Origin: a virus
Strand: one strand, 5' to 3'
IMG/VR virus record: IMGVR_UViG_3300010885_008156
Location: 1 to 39,589 of that record
Length of the DNA: 39,589 nt
Every line of letters starts with the position of its first letter. The stretch's first letter is position 1. The notes below the pieces were generated by a model. That model was not told the DNA's origin. It did not search any database and saw only the letters and a list, made by a program, of their open reading frames with translations. A program made the translations under genes and the position numbers. Shown piece by piece: positions 33,029-39,589 of this stretch.

Positions 33029-33493
33029 TCAGGCGGTCTTCCCGTCCTCGGGGCGCTTGACGGTCTTGAGGTGCGCCAGCAGCGCGAGCCGCGTGACCTT
33101 GGTGACGAGCGCGTCGAGGCGGCAAGCCGTGGTCGGCTTGCGACCATCGCACAGGGCATTGCCGTACACCAGCACGCTCCGCAGCGTCGTGCATTCCTTC
33201 GGGGTGAGATCGGCGAAGTCCTCGATGATGCCGATGCCCTCGGCGTACCAGTCGGACAGCACTCCGTCGTGGCTGTGGCGGTCGCGAGCGTTCCAGCCGC
33301 CGTTGTTGTACGCCTCGTGGTAGATGCGGTTGATCCAGCGCAGCGCGTCGCCGTGCGCGGTTGGAGCCGAGCCGTTCTCGGGGACCAGCGCGTCGTACAG
33401 CGCGTCGTGAATCTCTTGCAGTTCGCCCTCGTCGTTCAAGTAGGTCGGCGAGTAGGTGCGCTTGGCGGTCTTGATGGTCTTGTCGGTCTTCAT
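33029..33493 (-). CDS. Hypothetical protein
   Basis: A 154-residue protein. Start at 33493 behind TTTGGGAGACACAGCC. Acidic N-terminal half with Tyr and His (NRIYHEAYNNGGWNARDRHS), then a helical C-terminal half with ALVTKVTRLALLAHLKT. It has four His near residues 60-75 and two Cys later, so metal binding is conceivable but not a recognised site. A terminator-like hairpin lies on its upstream side (33547-33570). Confidence 0.6.
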   Translation of the reverse strand: MKTDKTIKTAKRTYSPTYLNDEGELQEIHDALYDALVPENGSAPTAHGDALRWINRIYHEAYNNGGWNARDRHSHDGVLSDWYAEGIGIIEDFADLTPKECTTLRSVLVYGNALCDGRKPTTACRLDALVTKVTRLALLAHLKTVKRPEDGKTA

Positions 33494-33546
33494 GGCTGTG
33501 TCTCCCAAACTGTGGTGCGTTGTGCGTGCCACGGTGGCAAGCCCAA

Positions 33547-33570
33547 GCCCCCCGGCGCGAGCCGGGAGGC
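33547..33570 (-). terminator. Hairpin after the zinc-ribbon gene
   Basis: On the minus strand GCCTCCCGGC and GCCGGGGGGC pair over ten positions (one GU) with loop TCGC. It lies between the gene at 33586-34110 and the next leftward gene. No T-tract follows, so read-through is likely. Confidence 0.55.
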
Positions 33571-33585
33571 GAGGGCGAGTCACAG

Positions 33586-34110
33586 TCAGGCTTGCGTGCC
33601 GTACTCGGTTCCCGTGGCTGGGCAGGAGTCTGCGCGAGCGCACGCCTCGCACAGGCCGGAGAGGCTTTCCAATTCCGAGATCGGCTCCTCTAGGAACGTC
33701 TCGCATCGGTCGCAGACGGACGGCTTGCGGGTCAGCGTGTTCTTGCAGATGTACCGGGCGGAGATGCCGTTGTACGGCGCTGCGTCGGCGCGGCTGGGCC
33801 TCGGGATGTGCAACAGCGCGTGCTGCACGCCGTCGGCGTAGGCGTTGACGCGGTCCAGCATCGCACGCTTGCCCGTGACGTAGAACACCAACTCGGTGTC
33901 CTTCACGTTGCCGTGCAGGATCACGCGGTGCAGCGCGTAGCACGTTCGGCCAATCGGGCGAAGGATGAACGACCCGACGAGGTCGGTTTCGTGCAGTTGC
34001 GTGGTCCACCCAGCCACCTCGGGCTGGTTGTTGACGAGGTGCGGATGCACGATGGAGTTGAGGCGGCGGACGGCGAGCGAGAGGTCGTGGAAGGTGATGC
34101 GGGTAGTCAT
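33586..34110 (-). CDS. Protein with C-terminal zinc-ribbon-like motif
   Basis: A 174-residue protein. The start at 34110 follows CCCAGGAGCAACACC. The C-terminal 45 residues contain CDRC (133-136) and CEAC (154-157), a spacing that suits a zinc ribbon or treble clef. A fifth Cys is at 163. The N-terminal 120 residues look alpha/beta (LAVRRLNSIVHPH, then VSFIL-type strands) and have no known motif. Zinc binding hints at contact with nucleic acid or a host protein. That is inference. Confidence 0.65.
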   Translation of the reverse strand: MTTRITFHDLSLAVRRLNSIVHPHLVNNQPEVAGWTTQLHETDLVGSFILRPIGRTCYALHRVILHGNVKDTELVFYVTGKRAMLDRVNAYADGVQHALLHIPRPSRADAAPYNGISARYICKNTLTRKPSVCDRCETFLEEPISELESLSGLCEACARADSCPATGTEYGTQA

Positions 34111-34142
34111 GGTGTTGCTCCTGGGTGGTGCGTTGTGGTGTG

Positions 34143-34574
34143 TCAGTCGTTGGTGGTGGTGACGATGAGATCGGTGACGATGCCGCCAGCCAGCCCCTGC
34201 GCCGCGTCGTGCTGGTTGAGGTAGGCGTGGCCGGGGAAGCGATGCAGCAGCGCGGCGATGCCCTCGCGGATGGTCTCGCAGATGGCCTCGTAGTCGGCGG
34301 TGGTGTGGCCGTCGGTCATGCCGTTGTCCACGCGGTGGTTGGTGCGCTCCCACAGCAGCGCGGCGTTGCGGACCGCGTTGATGACTGCACGCTCCATGCA
34401 GTCGGTGCGGTGGTAGAGGTTGATGTCGAAGCAGCGCACGGTGTCCGCGAAGCGCTTGGAGGGAACCGATCCCTCGATGTTGATCTCGGAAACGGTGTTG
34501 CCGTCGCAAACGAGCGCAGCGCAGACGAGGATCTTGGTGTCGGTCTTGATCTTGATGGTGTGAGTCGTGGTCAT
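34143..34574 (-). CDS. Hypothetical protein
   Basis: A 143-residue protein. ATG at 34574 with AAGGAA upstream, after a CA-rich stretch. N-terminal strand-like part (HTIKIKTDTKILVCAALVCD) and a helical region (ERAVINAVRNAALLWERT) with RVDNGMTDGHTTADYE. The C-terminus is threonine-rich (TDLIVTTTND). Not recognised. One of the tandem leftward early-type genes. Confidence 0.58.
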   Translation of the reverse strand: MTTTHTIKIKTDTKILVCAALVCDGNTVSEINIEGSVPSKRFADTVRCFDINLYHRTDCMERAVINAVRNAALLWERTNHRVDNGMTDGHTTADYEAICETIREGIAALLHRFPGHAYLNQHDAAQGLAGGIVTDLIVTTTND

Positions 34575-34608
34575 TGTGTGGTTCCTTGTGTGAGTGTGTG
34601 GTGTCTGA

Positions 34609-34977
34609 TCAGGCGCGAAGGACAGAGAGGACGGTGGCAACGTGAGCGGCGCACGCTGCGACGCTGTGGGACTGGAGGTGCGCGTAGTGCTTGGCGCGTT
34701 CGCCGTCGGCAACGGGAAGGCGAGCGCACTTGATGAGCGAGCCGCTGACGTTGTGGATGCTGGTGGTGGCCGCATGGCATTGGAGCGACTCGCTGAACGT
34801 GATCGCGCCGATCTGCTGCGCGAAGTCGATGATGCCAGCGTGCCTCGCATGGGCTTGCTTGACGCTGGCGAGAGTGTCGCGTCCGTTGATGTACTGGACG
34901 TTCCGGTGGTGGCGCTCGATCCAATTGGCGAGGGCGTTGCGAGTGGTCGTGCGGACGGTTGCTTCGACGATGTTCAT
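34609..34977 (-). CDS. First gene of the leftward operon, function unknown
   Basis: A 122-residue protein. The ATG at 34977 follows GATGGAGAGACCC. An alternative in-frame ATG at 34989 has no such site. Small helical protein with several His and Cys (RDTLASVKQAHARHAGII, then LIKCARLPVADGERAKHYAH). Being first after the divergent control region it should be the earliest leftward product, a place often used for host-takeover proteins, which is inference. Confidence 0.6.
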   Translation of the reverse strand: MNIVEATVRTTTRNALANWIERHHRNVQYINGRDTLASVKQAHARHAGIIDFAQQIGAITFSESLQCHAATTSIHNVSGSLIKCARLPVADGERAKHYAHLQSHSVAACAAHVATVLSVLRA

Positions 34978-35005
34978 GGGTCTCTCCATCTAGGTTGCGT
35001 CGTGC

Positions 35006-35023
35006 TGTGGGAACACTCCCACA
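35006..35023. promoter_or_regulatory. 18-base palindrome, possible operator or leader hairpin
   Basis: TGTGGGA-ACAC-TCCCACA is a perfect 7-bp inverted repeat in the divergent region between the leftward operon (34977) and the small terminase (35123). It lies just downstream of the candidate leftward -10, where a repressor could block transcription. As RNA it would be a short leader hairpin. Confidence 0.45.
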
Positions 35024-35035
35024 ATGCACCACATA

Positions 35036-35063
35036 AGAGTATCAGCATCTGCGTTGCGTGCAA
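35036..35063 (-). promoter_or_regulatory. Weak candidate leftward promoter
   Basis: On the minus strand TTGCAC (35063-35058) is followed after 16 bases by TACTCT (35041-35036). Each matches only three consensus bases. Some promoter is needed here for the leftward operon, and this is the best I see. I found no clear rightward promoter for the terminase genes. Confidence 0.25.
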
Positions 35064-35122
35064 GCCAGTAAATCCAGCGGATTTCGTGACTTTCGTCGCA
35101 AGGGGTGGTAATCAGGTGGGGC

Positions 35123-35593
35123 ATGGCAAACCAGCACAGCCCAGCCCCCAAGCGTCGTGGACCCGGCAGACCGCCCAAGAGCGCAGCCGGGGATATCGAA
35201 GCCGCAAAGAAGGCGTGGCTGGCCGCGTTCCCTGATCACGGCTGGGACGGCGCGTGCGGCATCGCTGGCGTTGCCATAAGCACGCCATCGTCGTGGCGGC
35301 GCATCGATCCCGAGTTCCACGCAGCGCTGGAGCAGTTGGACATCGAGATCGCAGACCGCTACGAGAAGATCGCCGACGAGGCCATCGCTGGCAAGCGTCA
35401 GATGGATCGCAGCGCTGCGACGTTGCTGATCTTCCGGCTGAAGGCGCTGCGACCGAAGAAGTACCGCGAGCGCATGAACATCGAACATACGGGCGCTGAC
35501 GGCGGCTCGATCAAGGTCGAGAACGGCGACGCGAGTACTGGCGCGAAGATGCTGCGCGAGTGGGGAGCGCGGATCGGTGTCGAACGAAACTGA
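35123..35593 (+). CDS. terS: Terminase small subunit
   Basis: A 156-residue protein directly before the large subunit, overlapping it by 17 bases. The ATG at 35123 has AGGTGGGG upstream. A GTG at 35105 is possible. The N-terminus (KRRGPGRPPKSA) carries an AT-hook-like GRP core, followed by a helix-turn-helix-like segment (GIAGVAISTPSSWRRIDPEF) and an oligomerisation helix pair. It would recognise the packaging site and feed DNA to the motor. Confidence 0.75.
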   Translation: MANQHSPAPKRRGPGRPPKSAAGDIEAAKKAWLAAFPDHGWDGACGIAGVAISTPSSWRRIDPEFHAALEQLDIEIADRYEKIADEAIAGKRQMDRSAATLLIFRLKALRPKKYRERMNIEHTGADGGSIKVENGDASTGAKMLREWGARIGVERN

Positions 35594-37298
35594 TCGCATC
35601 GTCGCGCTGCGCGAGCGCGTGATTCGCGCAAGCCCATCTGATCAGGCGCACCTTCACGCAGCGCTGCGCGAAGACTTCGCAGCGTGGTGTGAATGCTGCG
35701 CGTGGACGTACCGCGTGAAGGAGATCGATGCAACCGGACGCGAGCGCCCTGTCATCACGCCGCACACGCCGTTCGTCCTGTGGGACTGTCAGCGCGTCGC
35801 GGCGAGCGAGATCGTCGCTGGCGTGCGCGATGGTCGCGACGTTGTGGTGCGGAAGACTCGCGACATGGGAGCGTCGTGGCTGCTGTGCGCCGTCGCCGTG
35901 TGGGGCTGGATGTTCCACGGCTGGCAGTCGCTGCTCGTCAGTCGCGTCGAGGATCTTGTTGACCGCACGGGCGACCCCGACAGCCTGTTCTGGAAAGTGG
36001 ACTACCTGATCGCATCGCAGCCCGAGTGGCTGCTGCCAGCGAAGCCCGAGCGCTTCGCCAAGGGCGGCGAGTGGCGGCAGCACATGATGCTGCGGCATCC
36101 CGACAGCGGCGCGACGATTGCGGGTCAGGCCAGCACCGAACACATCGGACGCGGTGGCCGTCGCACGCTGATCCTGTTCGACGAGTTCGCGGCGCTCGAC
36201 CACGCCGACGCTGCGTGGCGCTCGGCTGCTGACTGCTCGTCGTGTCGCATCGCGTGCAGCACGCCCATCGGCGCGGGAACCGAGTACGCGAGGCTGGTGA
36301 GTGTGGCACGCACCACGGGCGAGCCGAGGCTGGTCGAGTTGATGTACTGGCAGCACCCCGAGAAGGGACGCGGCGCTGTGCAGCGCGTTGACGAGGACGG
36401 CAGCGTCACCGGGTTCGCTGGTGCGACGTACACATGGACACCGTGGCTGGCCGACCAGTTGCGTCGCCGTGATCGCATCGACCTCGCGCAGAACGTGTTC
36501 GCCGAGAGCGTGGGCAGCGGCGCGTCGTTCTTTGCGTCGCACATCGTCACGCAGCACCGCGAGGAGTTCGGCAAGACACCGCGACGCTGCGAGGTGGTCA
36601 ACGGGAAACTGGATCAGCAGCCGCAAGGTCGTTGGCGTGTGTGGGCTGCACCACAGCGCACCACCGAGTACGTCGTGTTCATCGATCCGTCGTACGGCAC
36701 GGGCAGCGCGAACGCGGCGGTTTGCATCATGGATGCCAACAAGCGCGAGGTGGTCGCCGAGTTCGCCGATCCGAACATCCCGCCCTACGACCTCGCGCTG
36801 GAAGTCGCACAGGCTTGTCGGCGCGTGTGGCGTGGACGGCGCGATCCGCTGATCGGCTGGGAGACCAACGGTCCCGGCGCGTCGATGCAGCACGACTTTG
36901 AGCGAGCGTCGTGGCACAACGTCTACCGCCAGCGTCAGGAAGGCACGGTCGCCGAGCAGCGCACCATGCGCGTCGGCTGGACCAGCAGCAAGCGTGCCAA
37001 GCGCACGCTGCTTGGCAACCTCGCAAGGCAACTGGCGCAGGGCGAGTGCATCGTCCGCAGCGAAGAGTGCCTCGACGAGATGTTGGAGTATGTGGTGCTT
37101 GACGATGGCAGCATCGAGGCTGGGTCTCGGCGCGACGAAGCAACTGGTGCGCGTGAGTCACACGGTGACCGAGTCATCGCCTTGGCTGGTGCGCTCATGT
37201 TGTGTGATGAAGTGGGGCAGCCGATCCCCGAGAAGCCCGAGTTCGGCACAGACACACTCGGGTCGATACTCAAGCATGAGGAGGTGCTTCGTGGCTAG
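35577..37298 (+). CDS. terL: Terminase large subunit (DNA packaging ATPase/nuclease)
   Basis: A 573-residue protein. Its GTG at 35577 lies inside the small-subunit gene. ATPase part: Walker A-type VVVRKTRDMGASW (90-101) and Walker B TLILFDEF (197-204), with a coupling segment STPIGAGTEY after it. Nuclease part of RNase H fold: VFIDPSYGTG with Asp370, IGWETNGPGA with Glu429, and ESHGDRVIALA with Asp531, the three acidic residues that bind metal. It drives genome translocation into the procapsid and cuts concatemers. All key residues are present, so it should be active. Confidence 0.9.
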   Translation: MSNETDRIVALRERVIRASPSDQAHLHAALREDFAAWCECCAWTYRVKEIDATGRERPVITPHTPFVLWDCQRVAASEIVAGVRDGRDVVVRKTRDMGASWLLCAVAVWGWMFHGWQSLLVSRVEDLVDRTGDPDSLFWKVDYLIASQPEWLLPAKPERFAKGGEWRQHMMLRHPDSGATIAGQASTEHIGRGGRRTLILFDEFAALDHADAAWRSAADCSSCRIACSTPIGAGTEYARLVSVARTTGEPRLVELMYWQHPEKGRGAVQRVDEDGSVTGFAGATYTWTPWLADQLRRRDRIDLAQNVFAESVGSGASFFASHIVTQHREEFGKTPRRCEVVNGKLDQQPQGRWRVWAAPQRTTEYVVFIDPSYGTGSANAAVCIMDANKREVVAEFADPNIPPYDLALEVAQACRRVWRGRRDPLIGWETNGPGASMQHDFERASWHNVYRQRQEGTVAEQRTMRVGWTSSKRAKRTLLGNLARQLAQGECIVRSEECLDEMLEYVVLDDGSIEAGSRRDEATGARESHGDRVIALAGALMLCDEVGQPIPEKPEFGTDTLGSILKHEEVLRG

Positions 37299-37524
37299 GA
37301 AGCGTGGACCATCGCTGGCGGTCGGTCGTGGTGAGAAGTTGCCCGTCTCAAGGGGCGCTGGGCTGACTGCAAAGGGCAGGGCGAAGTACAACAAGGCAAC
37401 GGGCAGCAAACTGCAAGCCCCCACAACCGAGAAAGACAACCCGCGCCACAAGTCGTTCTGCGCTCGGTCGAGATCGTGGACAGGCGAGCGCGGCAAGGCT
37501 GCGCGAAAGCGATGGGGATGCTGA
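37291..37524 (+). CDS. Small basic phage protein (DUF6321-like)
   Basis: A 77-residue protein with GTG start at 37291, overlapping the terminase stop by eight bases after GAGGAGG. The pattern GRGEKLPVSRGAGLTAKGRA, then KYNKATGSKL and SFCARSRS, is one I know from small basic proteins next to terminase/portal in podovirus genomes (DUF6321 type). It is rich in Lys and Arg. A role in DNA packaging or in the head is likely but unproven. Confidence 0.75.
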   Translation: MARKRGPSLAVGRGEKLPVSRGAGLTAKGRAKYNKATGSKLQAPTTEKDNPRHKSFCARSRSWTGERGKAARKRWGC

Positions 37525-37526
37525 TC

Positions 37527-37652
37527 ATGGCAAAGAACTCGCTCGTCGGCAACATCAACAAGCGTCGCAAACTCGGGATCTCGCGCCCCAAGTCTGCCAA
37601 GTCTGTCAGCGCGAAGTCATACGCCGACATGAAGCGCGGCTGGAAGAAGTGA
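37527..37652 (+). CDS. Very small basic protein
   Basis: A 41-residue protein (MAKNSLVGNINKRRKLGISR, then PKSAKSVSAKSYADMKRGWKK). The pattern MAKN-LV-NIN-RRK-G-SR-KS...YADMK-GW is shared by tiny proteins of many podophages in this interval. It is Lys/Arg-rich and may bind DNA or a packaging component. The start ATG at 37527 is two bases after the previous stop. Confidence 0.65.
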   Translation: MAKNSLVGNINKRRKLGISRPKSAKSVSAKSYADMKRGWKK

Positions 37653-37654
37653 CC

Positions 37655-37777
37655 GTGAAGAAGAAGAAGATGATGAAGAAGGAGACATACAAGTCTCCGA
37701 TGGCGAAGAAGATGCATGAGAAGCGCGAGTCTCCGATGAAGAAGATGCGCGAGCGCAAGATGGGATACTCGTCCTAA
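37655..37777 (+). CDS. Very small Lys/Met-rich protein
   Basis: A 40-residue protein starting with GTG at 37655 (ATG at 37670 is an alternative). Two SPM(A/K)KKM segments repeat (YKSPMAKKMHEKR, ESPMKKMRERK). Strongly basic and Met-rich. The stop shares one base with the next start (TAATG), which supports real translation. No family known to me. Confidence 0.5.
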   Translation: MKKKKMMKKETYKSPMAKKMHEKRESPMKKMRERKMGYSS

Positions 37778-37920
37778 TGCCGTTCAAGAGCAAGGCACAG
37801 GTCGGCAAGATGTTCGCGACGCATCCGAAGATTGCTCGCGAGATGGCGCACAAGACCAAGAACATGAAGGCTCTTCCGGCTCGCGTCGCGAAGAAGGCAA
37901 GCAAGAAGGGAGGCCGATGA
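37777..37920 (+). CDS. Very small basic protein, MPFKSxAQ type
   Basis: A 47-residue protein starting MPFKSKAQVGKMFATHPKIA. Proteins with the MPFKSEAQR-like start followed by 'P-x-A-x-E/M' are common short phage proteins of unknown function. The C-terminus is Lys/Arg/Ala-rich. It is coupled to its upstream neighbour by a one-base overlap. A potential 12-residue frame (37917-37955) overlaps its end, too short to call. Confidence 0.65.
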   Translation: MPFKSKAQVGKMFATHPKIAREMAHKTKNMKALPARVAKKASKKGGR

Positions 37921-37948
37921 TGAAGAGCAAGAAGAAGGGCGGCAAGAA

Positions 37949-38200
37949 GTGCTGATCCGCTGCAACGGCAACGTGCTGATCCCGCTGGTTCGCATTGACA
38001 AGTGCGAGGACAAGGGAGACTGCATCATCGTTTGGGTTGGCGATGAGCGCCATTTCGCTCATGGCGAAGATGCGGAAACCATCCGCTCGCTCGTCGCTCG
38101 CAAGGCAACGCAGCCCGAGGCTGCAAAGGAACCGATCAATGGCAAAGAACAAGGTCTCAAGTCCATCCCCCACTTCCCGACCAAAGGGAACCGCAACTGA
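37949..38200 (+). CDS. Hypothetical protein
   Basis: An 83-residue protein with GTG start at 37949 after GGCGGCAAGAA. N-terminal beta-strand-like segments (MLIRCNGNVLIPLVRIDK, then DCIIVWVGDERHF) and a helix (GEDAETIRSLVARKA). The last 62 bases overlap the next gene out of frame. No known family. It differs from its basic neighbours by an acidic, folded-looking core. Confidence 0.6.
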   Translation: MLIRCNGNVLIPLVRIDKCEDKGDCIIVWVGDERHFAHGEDAETIRSLVARKATQPEAAKEPINGKEQGLKSIPHFPTKGNRN

Positions 38201-38297
38201 TCGTCGCGGATCCGGAGGCGCTATGGGCGGTGGGTTCGGTGGTGGAATGGGCGGCGCGAAGGGTCGCGGAGTCAAGAACGGAAAGCCGGGTCGCTGA
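38139..38297 (+). CDS. Very small Gly-rich basic protein
   Basis: A 52-residue protein. AAAGGAACCGATCA precedes the ATG at 38139. Ser/Pro/Lys N-terminus, then a Gly-rich centre (GGAMGGGFGGGMGGAKGRGV) and a basic end KNGKPGR. It is disordered-looking and may act as a small virion or packaging component. It ends two bases before the portal start. Confidence 0.65.
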   Translation: MAKNKVSSPSPTSRPKGTATDRRGSGGAMGGGFGGGMGGAKGRGVKNGKPGR

Positions 38298-38299
38298 CC

Positions 38300-39589
38300 A
38301 TGCTCAAACTGGATCTCCAATCGCTGCGACGGGAACTGGAGGCTGCGGAAGACTTCCGCGACCAGCACCTGACTGAATGGCGAAGGCTGATCGAGCGGTT
38401 CCACGGTCCTGCGTATCGAGCAATCGACACGCAGAACGATGATCCGGAGAACTTCGTCCATGAGTACATCGCGTTGCTGCTTCCGCGCATCGTGCATGAC
38501 TCTCCGAAGGTTCGGATCAAGACGGCTCGCCCGGTCTCGCAGTCGATGACTGCCGGGATCCTTGAGACTGGCATCAATCGTTGGTGCAAGATGACCAAGG
38601 TGCGAACCACCTTGGAGCGAATCACCACAGATATGTTGCTCGGATTCGGTGTTGCGATGGTCGTGAACGAACCTCGCAAGGGGTACAGGACGTTCGACGA
38701 GAACGAACCGTACCTTCCGCGCCTGTATCGCATCAGTCCGGATCGCTTCTTCATGGATCCGGCTGCGACGAACGTCGAGGACGCTCGATACATGGGTCAT
38801 TGCTGGGTCATCGACCGCGATGATCTGTTGGCACAGGCCGAGCGCGAGGATGGCTGGGATTCCGAGGTCATCAATCGTGTCGCCGACAACAGCGGCATCG
38901 ATGAGATCCGAGATCAGTACCCGGGCAAGCGCGACGTTCCAGACCGCAAGGAGATGGTCGTGTACGAAGTGTTCGTCCCCGAGGTTGTCGATGAGGCAAT
39001 CGAGGAGATCGACGAGGCAACTGGCCTTCAGATCTTCAGCGGAACCATCTACACGATGCTGAAGGGTCAGAGCGCTGACGGAAAGACCACCGATTCGGGG
39101 TTTGTCCGCAAACCACGACCGTACTACGGGCCGCGCACGGGGCCATACACGGTGTTTGGCGTGTACACGGTCCCGGATGATCCGTATCCGCTGTCGCCCA
39201 TCGTGGCGATCATCCCGCAGATCGACGATGTCAACAACCATCTGCGTTCCATGCGGTACAGCGCCAGCGCTTACAAGCGCCTAATCGCCGTGGACAGCCG
39301 CAACGCAAAGATGGCGCAGGACATTCGCGACCGTGATGATCTGTATGTCGTGCTTGCTGACGGCATCGATCCGACGCAAGTCGTTCCAATTGAGATTGGC
39401 GGCATCACCCCGCAGCAAGTCCAGTACTCGTCGATGGCGCAAGACAGGCTTGACCGTGTTTCGGGCATTCACGACGCAATGCGCGGCAACATCACCGGAC
39501 AGGCGACCGCAACAGAGATCAGCGTGGCGGAAAGTTCATCTGGTATGCGGATGGCGCACATCAAGCGGCAGTTTCAGGAGTGCGTCAAT
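38300..39589 (+). CDS. Portal protein, N-terminal part (continues at 1-552)
   Basis: These 430 codons are open to the window edge and continue at position 1 in the same frame. Joined across the circle, with the 41 duplicated codons counted once, the protein has 572 residues. It has podovirus portal traits: a helical N-terminus (LRRELEAAEDFRDQHLTEWR), PYYGPRTGPYTVFGVY in the middle, PLSPIVAIIPQIDDVNNHLR before the stem helices, and VSGIHDAMRGN at the join. The position after terminase and before scaffold is canonical. It forms the ring through which DNA is packaged. Confidence 0.87.
   Translation, partial: MLKLDLQSLRRELEAAEDFRDQHLTEWRRLIERFHGPAYRAIDTQNDDPENFVHEYIALLLPRIVHDSPKVRIKTARPVSQSMTAGILETGINRWCKMTKVRTTLERITTDMLLGFGVAMVVNEPRKGYRTFDENEPYLPRLYRISPDRFFMDPAATNVEDARYMGHCWVIDRDDLLAQAEREDGWDSEVINRVADNSGIDEIRDQYPGKRDVPDRKEMVVYEVFVPEVVDEAIEEIDEATGLQIFSGTIYTMLKGQSADGKTTDSGFVRKPRPYYGPRTGPYTVFGVYTVPDDPYPLSPIVAIIPQIDDVNNHLRSMRYSASAYKRLIAVDSRNAKMAQDIRDRDDLYVVLADGIDPTQVVPIEIGGITPQQVQYSSMAQDRLDRVSGIHDAMRGNITGQATATEISVAESSSGMRMAHIKRQFQECVN
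39467..39589. repeat. Terminal direct repeat, right copy
   Basis: Identical to 1-123 (see there). Removing one copy gives a circular genome of 39466 bp with an uninterrupted portal gene. Confidence 0.95.

Noticed and set aside
35511-37031. 506-codon open frame opposite the large terminase
   Set aside because: The plus strand carries full Walker and nuclease motifs, and the antisense product is Arg/His/Ala noise.
37917-37955. 12-residue Lys-rich frame
   Set aside because: Too short to support and overlaps two better genes.
37784-39241. 485-codon open frame opposite the small genes and portal
   Set aside because: It crosses several real coupled genes and shows no domain.
1-39589. CRISPR arrays, tRNA genes, insertion sequences, integrase or attachment site
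   Set aside because: No repeat-spacer pattern, cloverleaf, transposase or recombinase signature was seen when reading both strands.

Overview
The window is the complete genome of a tailed bacteriophage with a short, podovirus-type tail. It was opened inside the portal gene and closes on itself: bases 1-123 are identical to bases 39467-39589, and the portal reading frame runs through the join without a break. The unique circular length is therefore 39466 bp. I see no integrase, no excisionase, no recognisable repressor, no tRNA gene and no phage DNA or RNA polymerase. It looks like a virulent (or at least integrase-less) phage that relies on host replication and transcription enzymes. Shine-Dalgarno sites and sigma70-like promoters indicate a bacterial host. 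The host genus cannot be read from the sequence.

Rightward late block (35123 to the end, then 1 to 25005): small and large terminase, a run of very small basic proteins, portal, a small protein, scaffold, major capsid protein, a head-decoration protein, head-tail adaptor (tail tube A-like), three tail-fibre or lectin-like proteins, a lysis cassette (two membrane proteins and a lipoprotein), a tail fibre, tail nozzle (tail tube B-like), a cupin-SET domain protein, three candidate internal/ejection proteins, and one 3273-residue polyvalent protein that takes up a quarter of the genome. Strong GC-rich hairpins flank the decoration gene.

Rightward early/replication block (25006-30345): a consensus-like sigma70 promoter drives a ribbon-helix-helix protein, a PD-(D/E)XK exonuclease, a Bet/RecT annealase carrying an OB-like domain and an SSB-like tail, a winged-helix protein, a YdaU/DUF1376 protein with tandem 12-bp iteron-like repeats in its gene, several small unknowns and a RusA-like resolvase. 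Exonuclease, annealase and resolvase form a recombination module, which fits concatemer formation before packaging.

Leftward block (34977 down to 30391, minus strand): six small unknown genes in tandem, then a seventh and a terminator, then a DUF932 protein with its own extended -10 promoter, then a small Pro-Gly-Trp repeat protein. Related linkers, some with nearly the same ribosome-binding site, separate many of these genes. The block converges on the RusA gene at a 15-bp hairpin and diverges from the terminase genes over a 145-bp control region.

No stretch longer than 300 bases lacks a gene. The largest gaps are 31811-32002 (promoter and terminator), 34978-35122 (divergent control region) and 33494-33585 (hairpin). 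Main points of interest: the SET-cupin protein, the annealase-OB-SSB-tail fusion, an apparently overprinted ORF inside the polyvalent gene, iteron-like repeats in the YdaU gene, the linker-built leftward cassette, and the lack of a recognisable endolysin.
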